Positions 1 through 10,100 of a stretch of DNA of 64,000 nucleotides are shown piece by piece. Each line of letters starts with the position of its first letter. Positions within the stretch are counted from its first letter, which is position 1. Made by a program: the position numbers and the translations under genes. This DNA is from Batillaria attramentaria. Lineage: Eukaryota > Mollusca > Gastropoda > Batillariidae. The notes under the pieces were generated by a model. That model had not been told where the DNA came from. It searched no databases and saw only the letters and a list, made by a program, of their open reading frames with translations. The stretch spans positions 407,033 through 471,032 of the forward strand of contig JACVVK020000491.1 of the NCBI GenBank assembly GCA_018292915.2. Reading direction: 5' to 3'.

Positions 1-156
1 CTTAGCACTGGAGATCGTTTTGGAACTGCTCTAGCTGCCCAACAAGAGCCTAAAAACTCAATTACAAGGGTGCTGCATAGAGTAATGGCATCACTGAGTC
101 TATTACTGTGTTAGACTCCATTGTTTACTGCTAACTGCTTTCATTTAAAGACTCAC

Positions 157-3100
157 GAGGCTTCTGTGTTCTTCTTCTTGCCACGGTTGAAGAACGCCTC
201 CCTGTTCTTGCGGAGCGTTTCCTCGTCTATTTCACCCCCTGATGTGCTTGAGGTCGCAGGTGCCGGGCTGGTCACTTCTGGCGCAGCTGACTTCTGAACT
301 GCAGGTGCAGAGTTGGATACTGGGAAAAAAATTTAACAAATAGTTAGAAGACTGAAGGGTTTAAGTGAGGCATGGGGTGAATAGGGGATCAAACGTGACC
401 AGTTTAGCTCACAGGGGTACTCGTGAATTCTCTCAAATTAAAGCCCGTGCTGGGGGTAGCACGATGGCCCTACTGACTGACGCGGTAAGGGTATTAGGGG
501 AACTTCCACAGTATCATGCCACCTGGTATAGCCCTAGGAGAAAAAATTTAACAAATACATACACATGTACATACAACTTTTTTTGTACAAAGAGTTTACC
601 ACAGCCTCGGATTTGGGCACTGTGTCTGTGATCAATGCACACAAAGTTAAGTATTCAGATAGTCCATTTCTCATGAAAATGGCCCGTAGAGGTGACATGT
701 AAAACTCGTTTCAGTTACGGTATCGTGCATGCCTGCTACCGATTGTCAAGCTGCAGAAAGAGAAACGGCAAGACTTGTGTCCTCAACATTATGTCACGTG
801 CACCCAAGCTGTTTTGCTGGGACAAGTTGTTCGGCAGGACAGGGGAAATGGTAAAGATAGGTAGTAGGGGACTGGTTGATCAAACACACTGGCATTAACC
901 TCGCAATGTCATTGTCACACCAGTTGCTTGCTTCCCAAATGCACATGTATGCCTATGCAGCATGCTACGTCTGTATACACAGATTACAAAAGCAACAAGA
1001 AGACAGCAGTGTTCCCGATCATGCACAGGTGTGCGTATTTGTACGCAAAGAACTTTTAAACTGACGCACAAATCTGAGAACAGCGCGGCACAGGGGACGC
1101 ACGTTACTGGTCTCTCATAATGCACTATTTTGTAAGCATGCAGGTTCGTCATAACCTGCAGGGGAAAAGAGAGAGAGGCCGGCCTCGCAACAGCTGGAGG
1201 CGGGACACTGAGGCAGAGCTATATAAGCAGGGGACCAGCTGGACTGGAGTGGCAAAAGTAGCCCAGAACCGAGTGCGATGGCGAAGGGTTGTCGATGGCC
1301 TATGCTCCACTTGGAGCCAGGGGCCTAAGTAAGTAAATAGGTTCCTCGCCTTACCGATTTGCTATGACGGACACGCTACAATTCACATGTACATCTCTCC
1401 TACTTTTGTAAACAGCAAGAACAAATGGTTTTGACTTGCAGACTTTTCATACCAAAAGACCATGGCCCCCCTGATTATTTACAAAAGGCCCCTCAAAAAT
1501 ATAGAGAGAGGGTCCCAAAGTCCCTCGTATTTTCAAACCACAGGGAACAATGAAGACATGCACTGATGAAGAACAATCTATTACAGCAGCTGAACTAAGC
1601 GCTACCTAGTTCTTACCTTTCGGAGACTTGTTTTCTTTTGCTTTGCCTCCTTTCTTTTCTTCTTTCTTGTTCTCGATCATGGAAGCCACTGTTTTCTTGG
1701 ATTTTTGTGAGTCTTCAAATGTGCGCATTTTCCTGTTGACAAACACTGTGCGTTCAGTGACCCTTGAATAAGGCCTTTTTACAGACTCTATGTAAGCATT
1801 AAGCAAATCTGAATCTTTCAAAAATACAAACGTAAAATTAGACAGGGGTGCAAGTCAAGTGGGAAACACTTCCCAATCAGGAAAATCACTGACGTTAAAC
1901 CTAATCTGGAAAATGTAGTTCAAGTGTGTGTGTGTGTGTGTGTGTATTTCTCGCAGCATTTCTGATCTCGCTATCATAAAAACTTAAAAAAGATGATTCT
2001 TCATCAAGGGAGAGTACTGCCGATCTTGAGACATGCTATGCCTAATGTATGGCGTCCTCTCAGCAGTCACCCCATAATCCAGAATATGTTGCTTGCTGAT
2101 TTTGCCAATCCAGAAAATTTCATTTTTGAATGTTTGGAAAATTGGCACCCCTGCTTAGACTTCAAGTTAGACTCAGTAGCTGAAAAAGGGTAATGATTCT
2201 TTTTAATTTTTTTTTAAAGTGAACTCACTTTGGTGCTTTGGCTTCCTGCCTACTCTCTTCCTCTCGCTGACGCAAGATCTGCTCAAATGTGGCCGTGAAA
2301 TCAAAATTCCTCGAGACGTTTCCGTGGGTCAGGTCATCCTTGTACTTGTTGCGGAACTCTAGCTGGATGTCACTCAAGAACTTGTCAATGTACGACAGCT
2401 GGAGGATCTTTTGGTACGCCACCTGCAAGCACAAATTTATTAATCAGGTTGAGTTGTACAAAAAGTACATGTACAAATACAAGAAGGAATCCACCAATCT
2501 ACCAGCCTGAACTTGTTATTGAAACATTGTGGTCCCATGGACAAATATAGGCAATAAAAGTCTAATGCTCCACCAGCTTGGCCATCTTATCTCCCTTATT
2601 GTTAGGTGCTAACACTTACCACAAAACTTACTCAAACTCATTATAAATGTTAAGTATGATGTACATACATCAGCGATCGTCAAATGCGCTCGCCCGCTCG
2701 CTTTCGCGACCAAATTTACCGTCGGGCGAGTGAAAGCTCCGGTAGCGGTAGCCCGAATGGCGAGCAGGAATTCTGAGATGATTGATCTCATGAATCAGAA
2801 CCTAGCAGCCACTCCCGTCAAGCAAAGACCCGTAGATATCTACGGTCTTTGCGTCAAGTGTTTAGCTTCTCTATCATCGATGTCGTCTGCTGTGCCAATG
2901 TGGGCCCGCCATACAGTTTCCGCGCATGCGCTTCGGCTGCGGTATTTTCAAAACATCCCGTCTGCGATGCGAGCTTCCGGCAGACGCCATGTGGCGATTT
3001 GTGCCTGGTCTCGTGGCTCCTCCGCCGGCGAAAAAAACCCAAACTGAGATGACAAGCAAAAGTACGAAGCCAAAAGAGAAAGGAAGTTTCTGGAAAAGTG

Positions 3101-4756
3101 GAAGACCAGGAAAGATGGCACTCCAAGACAGTGGCTCGTCTATGACGAAGACAATAACCACATGGTTTGCAGTTACTGCACATTATTTTCATCCGACAAA
3201 ACCACCGAGTTTGTTCAGTTTCCAAAGTGTTATTGAAAATAGATGTTCAAAAGTATCTGTATACCATGTAACAACGAGAAACTGAAAATAGAAACAATCC
3301 GTTTGATTTGATATGTGGTAAAAAAAATGACATCCCCCCCCCCCCCTTCCTCACCCATTCACCCACCCACCACCAACGCTTCAAAAATGCTGAAATGACA
3401 AACTCAAGGTCCCATATTGACTACAGTACTAAAACCTGTATTTGCGATTCGGGCTACCAGAATTTTTTTTCGGGCTACCAGTTTTGTTCAGGGCGGTAGC
3501 CCGATTGGCTACCATGGTCCTGACACATTTGACGATCGCTGTACATACGTGTATGTGTGAAACACTTACCACAAAAACTAGCTCAAACCCATTATAAATT
3601 TATGTTAAGTAAGATGTGCATGTATACACATGTATACATGTGTGTGAAACACTTACCACAAAACTTACTCAAACTCATTATAAATGTGAAGTATGATGTA
3701 TGCATGATGTGTGAAACACTTACCACAAAAACTAGTTCAAACACATTATAAATTTAAGTACAATGTGCATGTATGTACACATGTATACATGTACACATAC
3801 ATCATTACATGTGTGTGAAACACTTACTTACCACAAAAACTAGCTCAAACTCGTTATCAAGTTTGTACTTCAGAGTCAAGGACTCGTGGCTGAAGGAGTC
3901 CGTCCCTGTGCGTTGCTGAAAATACAAAATGTGCAGAACTTTTCACAATTTCACACCACACCATCAACACATTGCATACTGTGTACTACAAGATTATGCC
4001 ACTAAATTAGCTAACAAGCTACATGTGATAATAGTGGGCTTTGAAAGCTGCACGATTTTCTGAAAATTCTAGAAGAATATGGCACAATACACCCCTTTCA
4101 CATCTGTACTGGAAATTACTTGAAACTGGAAATCGCTGAAAGCAGTTCATGAAAAATCTGGAAAGACCTGTACTGCTGTAGGTGTCACTTCAGTAACATT
4201 CTAACAATAACATCATAACTTTAAAGTCTACCACCTACCACACCCTCTAAATAATGAGTTATACACAGGAATCAGAAAATTCTAAATGATGACACAACAC
4301 ACCTCTTTCCGGCCTGTACTGGAAATTACTGAAAAGGGGGAATCTCCGATAGAAATTAATCTGGAAAGATCTCTAGGGGTTACATCTACAGTTACACCGT
4401 AAGCCTACCACCCACCCTCTCCTCTCGCAGTGAAAGTGTGATCAGATGACATTAGTATAGTATGTCCTTAAGAGGCAGACAAAGCAAATTCCTTCACAAA
4501 AAAAAAAAAAAAAAAATGATGACAAGTTTACACTTTTTCGCTAATAGTAATACTACCGTAGTCCTCAGAATAGTTATTAGTAAGCTCAGAGAGGGTAAGC
4601 TTCTCGCGTATACCACAGGTTATTAGTCGGTTAACTTACCTGTAAAATCACAGTTTTGATCAGTGCGTTCACAGATGGGGTGAACAACTGTGAAGTGCCC
4701 TGAAAACACCACAGGACGATCCCTCCCTTGCTGAAAATAGTGAAAAAGTCCAACAT
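157..4756 (-). CDS. SRPRA: SRPRA, signal recognition particle receptor subunit alpha (5' part; gene continues beyond left edge)
   Basis: Coding exons on the minus strand, in transcription order: 4640-4756, 3832-3915, 2229-2422, 1617-1732, 157-319. All have GT-AG borders and their phases join (0, 0, 2, 1, 2). The start reads MLDFFTIFSKGGIVLWCFQG, close to the conserved SRPRA N-terminus. Exons 1-3 encode the SRX domain that binds SR-beta on the ER membrane; LTLKYKLDNEFELVFV and YQKILQLSYIDKFL are recognisable family segments. Exons 4-5 encode the lysine-rich linker (FEDSQKSKKTVASMIE) and the start of the segment ending NREAFFNRGKKKNTEAS. The NG GTPase domain must lie to the left of the window. 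The protein docks SRP-ribosome complexes at the ER translocon. Family assignment is from remembered homologues; no alignment was run. It is head to head with URB2. Confidence 0.93.
1148..1340 (+). mobile_element. LINE 3' end relic (non-LTR retrotransposon C-terminus)
   Basis: The plus strand reads RERGRPRNSWRRDTEAEL, then WTGVAKVAQNRVRWRRVV, then a stop and a taagtaagtaa tail. This G-R-P-R-N-x-W-R-R plus W-R-x-x-V pattern is typical of the C-terminus of many animal non-LTR retrotransposons. Only the tail remains. It lies in SRPRA intron 4 and is closely similar to 36289-36604. The clade cannot be assigned. Confidence 0.75.
1440..1560. repeat. Diverged interspersed repeat (gagagggtccc family)
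   Basis: The segment contains cctcaaaaatatagagagagggtccc, shared with 8340-8402 and, inverted, with 10785-10880. The preceding 1010-1100 stretch (gtgcgtatttgtacgc, then actgacgcacaaa) recurs at 8140-8205. This shows a composite dispersed repeat of unknown class. Confidence 0.5.
1843..2153. mobile_element. Non-autonomous DNA transposon, family A (caggggtgcaa ... ggcacccctg)
   Basis: The ends caggggtgcaagt and ttggcacccctg are inverted complements. The flanks are attaga and cttaga, a near-perfect 6-bp duplication. A second copy lies at 57993-58347, sharing cttcccaatc, aagggaga and ttttgccaatcca. No transposase is present. It lies in SRPRA intron 3. CAG...CTG ends suggest a hAT-type element, by inference. 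Confidence 0.7.
2606..3870 (-). repeat. Tandem copies of the SRPRA exon 2 end plus its splice donor
   Basis: The real exon 2 donor lies at 3831/3832. Near copies of the exon end (coding EFELVFV) followed by a GTAAG donor recur in the downstream intron at about 3709-3800, 3641-3707, 3553-3640 and 2606-2668. Each carries cacttaccacaaaa followed by ctcaaac and attataaat. The last copy was separated from the others by the transposon at 2671-3541. Divergence between copies is visible, so this is not a simple microsatellite. Confidence 0.75.
2671..3541 (+). mobile_element. Degenerate hAT-like transposon with zinc-finger remnant
   Basis: Perfect 16-bp terminal inverted repeats cagcgatcgtcaaatg / catttgacgatcgctg are flanked by tacat on both sides (2666-2670 and 3542-3546). 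Inside, 3055-3234 on the plus strand reads KWKTRKDGTPRQWLVYDED followed by MVCSYC, resembling the W...W...YD..N.MVC..C zinc-finger start of ZNF862/ZMYM-like hAT transposases, and then stops. The rest of the transposase is missing. The element interrupts the tandem exon-copy array in SRPRA intron 2. Confidence 0.7.
4044..4430. repeat. Two-copy tandem duplication in SRPRA intron 1
   Basis: Two diverged copies, about 225 bp apart, share the order attttctgaaaattcta, cacaacacacc, cctgtactggaaattact, aatctggaaaga and taccaccta. The function is unknown. It lies between SRPRA exons 1 and 2. Confidence 0.6.
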
Positions 4757-5041
4757 ATTGGTCGTTTGGTGTTTCTCACGCTGTTTTCTCCAAACCGGAA
4801 GCAGCTTTCCCTGACAGAATGGATAGACAACTCTGGATTAGAATGGAAATGCTCTCCCTTTTTCCGAGTCCACGCTATTGCACTTTTTCGGTGGCTTTAC
4901 CGGCATATTTTTTAACAAAGAAAAGAACAGATATTTTGGAGTGTTTCTGGCTAGACTAAACTGTTAATAACAGTAGTATGCGTATCAAATGAAGACTATT
5001 CACTTTGCAAGGGGAGAACACTCTCTGTGACAGAAATCAAG
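4757..5041. promoter_or_regulatory. Probable shared promoter of SRPRA (-) and URB2 (+)
   Basis: The two genes face away from each other across this gap. No convincing TATA box is seen. An aagatggcg motif, like a YY1 site overlapping a start codon, sits at 5040-5048 at the right edge. Bidirectional use is inferred from gene layout only. Confidence 0.5.
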
Positions 5042-5060
5042 ATGGCGCATCCCATGCCAG
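5042..5060 (+). CDS. URB2: Possible first coding exon of URB2 (alternative start)
   Basis: ATGGCGCATCCCATGCCAG is followed by a gtgcga donor. The downstream exon has an acceptor attattgcag ending at 5328. Joining them gives an in-frame [14 protein letters not shown], so translation could start here rather than at 5334. The ATGGCG sits in a YY1-like context common at animal housekeeping starts. The donor is only moderate, so the 5334 start with this segment as 5' UTR is also possible. Confidence 0.5.
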
Positions 5061-7092
5061 GTGCGAGCGTGGTATCCTATAAGAAACGATCTGTTGCCTA
5101 CAGAGTTCTCACTACACTGTTGATTGTGCTTCATATCACTATGTTTGCTTAATCATTACCTGTGTAACCAATAAGAATGTGTACAGGTGCACAATTTGCG
5201 TGAATACACACGAGTACATCCTTCACTTATGTCCACATGTATTGAAGTTATGTTTAATTATTAGTATACTTGTGAATTCGCACTGTTTACTGAATAGCGC
5301 AACTGTGAAATTGTTGAAATTATTGCAGTGGGTATGCTTGGTCGCTTGAAAGATCAGCGTGTGGCAGTCAATGAGCGGCTGACACTAGCTCGGAAACTGT
5401 GGGCGACTGAATCTGAGGTGGGGCCTAACAAGCAGCAGATAATCACGGACGCTGTTGTTGGTCTTCTGGTCAATAACAAGAAACGGTGAGAACAGTATTC
5501 GGGCTGACCCTCCCATAGATTATGAATCCCTTACCATTTTTAACTTTCTTTTTTTTCTGTCAGTAGATATTATGTGTTGCCATCTATGATGATATGCCAT
5601 ATATATATAAATGTTTCAAACTTTCATATTGTGTGCAGAAATGATCTGACAGATGCAGAAAGGACAGATACTTGGGGGACTCTCTCCTACATCCTGAAAA
5701 GTGTCAGTAATGCAAGCAAGAATGGCAGTACTTTAGCTGTTCGGCCATTGTTGGCTCAGGTAACTGATTCAGTTTTAAGCTGGCTGTAGTGTATAAATGT
5801 TCATAGATATTAAGTGTTTTGTTTTTAACATGGCATTTTAGTTCATTCAAGTAGGCTGATTGGATAACTTTTAAAGCCCGCTGTCTGACATTTCTAGATT
5901 TCACAAGACAGGTTTTGTTTTGGAACAGTTGTGTGGTCAGTGACTTGTCAATGTCATAGTTGTACTGAATAAATAAGTAATTAAAGAAATAAGTGTCCCA
6001 TAAGAAACTAAGTAAGGAAAAGACATGAAAGGTTAATGAAAACGAATGAAGTATGCAAGAATAAATGAAATAAATGTTGTAATTAAGAGCATGAAGGTGA
6101 TATAACAAAGAGCATGATTTTCAACTATTTGACTCTGTTGCTTGCAGGTTTTGGTGGACACGCTGGAAGCATTTGCATGTAGAACGGAAATCACAAAGCA
6201 GTCACATGATGACACTCTTGCCTACGTCTTGGAATGCTGCAGTGCGATTCTCCAGTCTTCTACACTATCCTATGTGCTGACCACACGGTTTGAAATACTG
6301 GTAAGTATCGGTCTAACGTGCAGTGTAAGAGTCTGTGGCATCAAAACAAAAAGAAACAACACACACACACACACTGTTACGTGTGGAGATGTGTTGGAGA
6401 GCCCGTCATCTTTTCGAGGCGAGACGATGACACACAGGCAAACAAATCCTCACGTAGCGAGTTGTGGACCGCACTTTGTCTCTTCACTCACAGAAAACAC
6501 GTGAGCGCGTAGAAAAGTTATAACCGAGTGGAGTTTATTACAGCACTTCTATGGTGTCACACTGCACTTTCAAGCTTCGCAAATACAAGCTTCTCTCATG
6601 CACACACACCACGCAAACATCTCAGGGCCCCATATACAGACACAACATTCCAGCACATTCCGATCAACTAATACAGAACAACCAATCAAAAATCAGAACG
6701 TGAATCACCTTATCACTATTTTAAAACTAAGGAAGAATCCAGAATAATCAAGTACCTGCCCGCCGAACCTAGGCGCGTTATATAACACCTTCCAATCGAA
6801 AACAAGTCAGAACAAAGCGATTTGCACGAGATTTCCGAGCGACTCAGCTCCAGGCCCTAAGTGCATACCTTTCGCCCGAGGCGGAATAGCTACAGTCAAA
6901 ACAAGGTCACGACTTCTCGAATACTCATGATAACAATAGAAACTGCTGGATCACGGGAAACAGACTTACAGTATTAGAACACAGTATGAACTAAACATAG
7001 CAACTTCTCCGTCTCACTAAAACTACAAGAAAACAGTACAGCTGTTATCCTACAGCATACAAACACAATACAAACAAAGCACAGCCATGCTC

Positions 7093-7138
<46 letters not shown>

Positions 7139-10100
7139 ATTATGCCAAGACAAAAACAAAAACAAGACAAAAACCCCCCGAATCCACCACCACCAGTAAA
7201 CATCAACAAACATGCAGAATCAGATTTGTTTATTGATAGGCTTTTGGCCCATTCAAAGTTTAGAGTGACATCCAGACATTCTTATACACATCAGTACATA
7301 CAGTACAAAAAATAACCAAAGTGCAAAATAAAATATATCAACTCAGCAGAGCAATTGTTGTCTCTTTCTTAAAGCTAGAAAAATATATAATGCCAGGTTC
7401 TTAACTGTATAATAGTTACTTGAGGCCATTAGTAAACATAATATATATCTGGTTTTGCCTATATATTTTTTTTTACTTTGTAAGAGGTTTACTGACACCA
7501 AGAGAAATAATTTGTGTTGAAAGAGTACTACTTTGTCTTCGACTAACTCAGCTGTCTTACAGTACATTGTGTTAGTGACTGCGTAACTGGCATATTGACT
7601 GGCAGGTATCACTGGCAAGTGTGGTGTGTCAGCTGTGCGTCAGTTTGCCTCAGACCCTCAATTCGTCGCTGGATCTGTCACTCCTGTTGTCCCAAGCAAC
7701 TTCTCACCTGCAGCAAACAAGCCATCGCTGTCAGCTTAGCCCTTCTCAGGTAAAACGGGTTTGTTCCGTGCGCAGTTTAGTTTCTTTTTTCTTTTTTTTC
7801 TTTTTTTTTTTCTCCTTTTTTTTTGGGGGTGGGGGGGGGAAGGAGGGGGGAGTATGGGTACAGAGGAATATACATTGTATATATGTATGTATGTATATAT
7901 ATGTATATACATGTATATATATATATATATGTTCTCATCAGTCATCATGGTCACCGTCAGTAACTGTAAAACACATTTGACCACGGTTTGCATTACTATA
8001 GGAAACAGTGTACTGTAATAAGGTAATAACAGTTACTTGTACTTTGTAGTACAGTACTAAGTGTTTGCTGTGGGTGGGTGGGGGAAGGGGGGCAATGGAC
8101 AGTCTACAGTTTAGTTTCAGTAGCAGTGTTCCTGATTCACACAGGCGTGCGTATTTGTTCGCACAAAACTCTTAAATTGACGCACAAAGTTGAGAACAGC
8201 GTGTCGCAGGAGACGCAAGTTTTGGGTCTTTTTGTGACAAATAGTATTTTACCAACTCCTGAAAGCTTGATCAACAAAAAGCGAACACTTGCAGCATCGC
8301 ATTTCTGCTGAGCCATCGTGCGTGACCCTGGCAGACAGAATCTGATATATGGACCCTCCAAAGTTACGGAAGGAGCCTCAAAAATATGGAGAGAGGGTCC
8401 CACGGATCACAGGGAAGACTGCAGTAGTGTTTCCTATAGCTTTCAGACTAAAGGGTCCCAGGAACCCTCTTCCCGAATTTCAGGGGGTCCTTTTGCAATT
8501 TCTGAGAGTCCCTTACCCAACAGTAATAAAAAATGATTGGAAATTACAGACAAAAGGCAGTTTTCATGTTACGCTTCTGAATTTTGAGAAGTTTTTCGCT
8601 AGCGGAACGCAGGGTGCGTGACGGTTGATGCTTACAGAGTAAGGCCGTAAGTAAAATCAAACGACAGATTGTATCACAGCATTGATTTTGCGCAATGTGA
8701 CCCTGTGTGTGTTTGGTTTATTTGTTTTCTAGGTCCTGCATACTGTGATTGACAGACTCCTTCAGCCTGCTGTTCTCCTGGCCTACAAAGTACAACTACA
8801 GTCTGACAGTGAGAGACTGACAGCTTCTGCCCAAAGTCTTGTGGAATTTGTGCTGAAGACTGTGTTCCATGAGTGAGTGTCGCTGTCACTTTTGATGTTA
8901 CTTGTCAGAACTTTAGGACCAGAAGCTGTACTGTTGGTTTGAACTGAATTGAATTGAAAATACTTTATTCATCCCTAAAAGGGAAATTGCTTTTGCCCAA
9001 AATACACTACATCACATGACAGAAATAAGAAACATGACATAAAAACATAAGACCCACAAGACATGGTAAGACTTAAGAATTAACATCACAAAATCAACTC
9101 AGCATAACTTTAAGATTACACAGGTTACGTTGTTCTGCCATTCCAGAATGTCACGTATATCAGTTACGCTGTCAAAAGTTACGGAAATGAAATGTGAATT
9201 GTGATTATAAGAAAGGTCCATATTCACGGATATCTAGACTTAGAAATTGAGGTGTTTTGGATCGCACTTACAAATCTGTACTACTATTCACGAAGCACAA
9301 AGAAATTGCCATCACTGGAGCCTGAAGCTGCGTACCAGTCTGTTGGTGACACCGGAGCTGTGGCATTTGGTCGTCAGATGGGGTATTGTGTTGGTTGAAA
9401 GCATTTGACCCTGAAAGGAATTCAGTTAATCATTATCTGTTTCTGTCCTAGGGGACATCAAAAGCTGTACAAGACCTACCTTGAGACAGTCACCAAACAA
9501 CTGATGAATCAACAGACAGACGACGATGTAAAAGATGAGATCAGTCAGTCAGTAACGGACAAAGCGAAGCAGCAAGACTCCTCACAGCTTCCGTGGCTCA
9601 TCAGCAACCTTTTCTCAAACCTCTTTGCCAGCATTAAGCCTGTTAAGGTTTGTATGGCATGTACCACTGCATGTCAAGAGACCTGCAGTCGTTACCTGTG
9701 CTTGTGTATATATTTGTCCCAGTGTTTCCGATTATGCGCTACAGTGCACAAAATACGCACAGAAATCCAAAACTGACGCAGAAAATTTAAGCTACTGCAT
9801 CCCAGGGAAACACCTTTTTCTGGAACTGCCCTGTTCGTTTGAACAATCTTTGTCTAGAGCAGATGACAGCCTTCCAAAGTTGTGTCCCTTCCCTAAAGAC
9901 TTGTTCCGGTTTTGAACTTGCAAACGCATTTCTGCTCGCTTGGATTACTATACCAGAAAACAGGCCCATTCTGCGGCTAATGCCGATGACTTGGACATTA
10001 TCATTGAGAATGAGTCAGCACCACAGACTAGTGATGTTTCCACTTGAACGGGGAAGTTGGTCTCGTGGTGAAGGCATCCGGCTTCGGATCCTGCGCTGCT

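Noticed and set aside
5704..6108. 134-codon minus-strand open frame in a URB2 intron
   Set aside because: A/T-rich intronic sequence with no recognised domain and no splice or promoter support.
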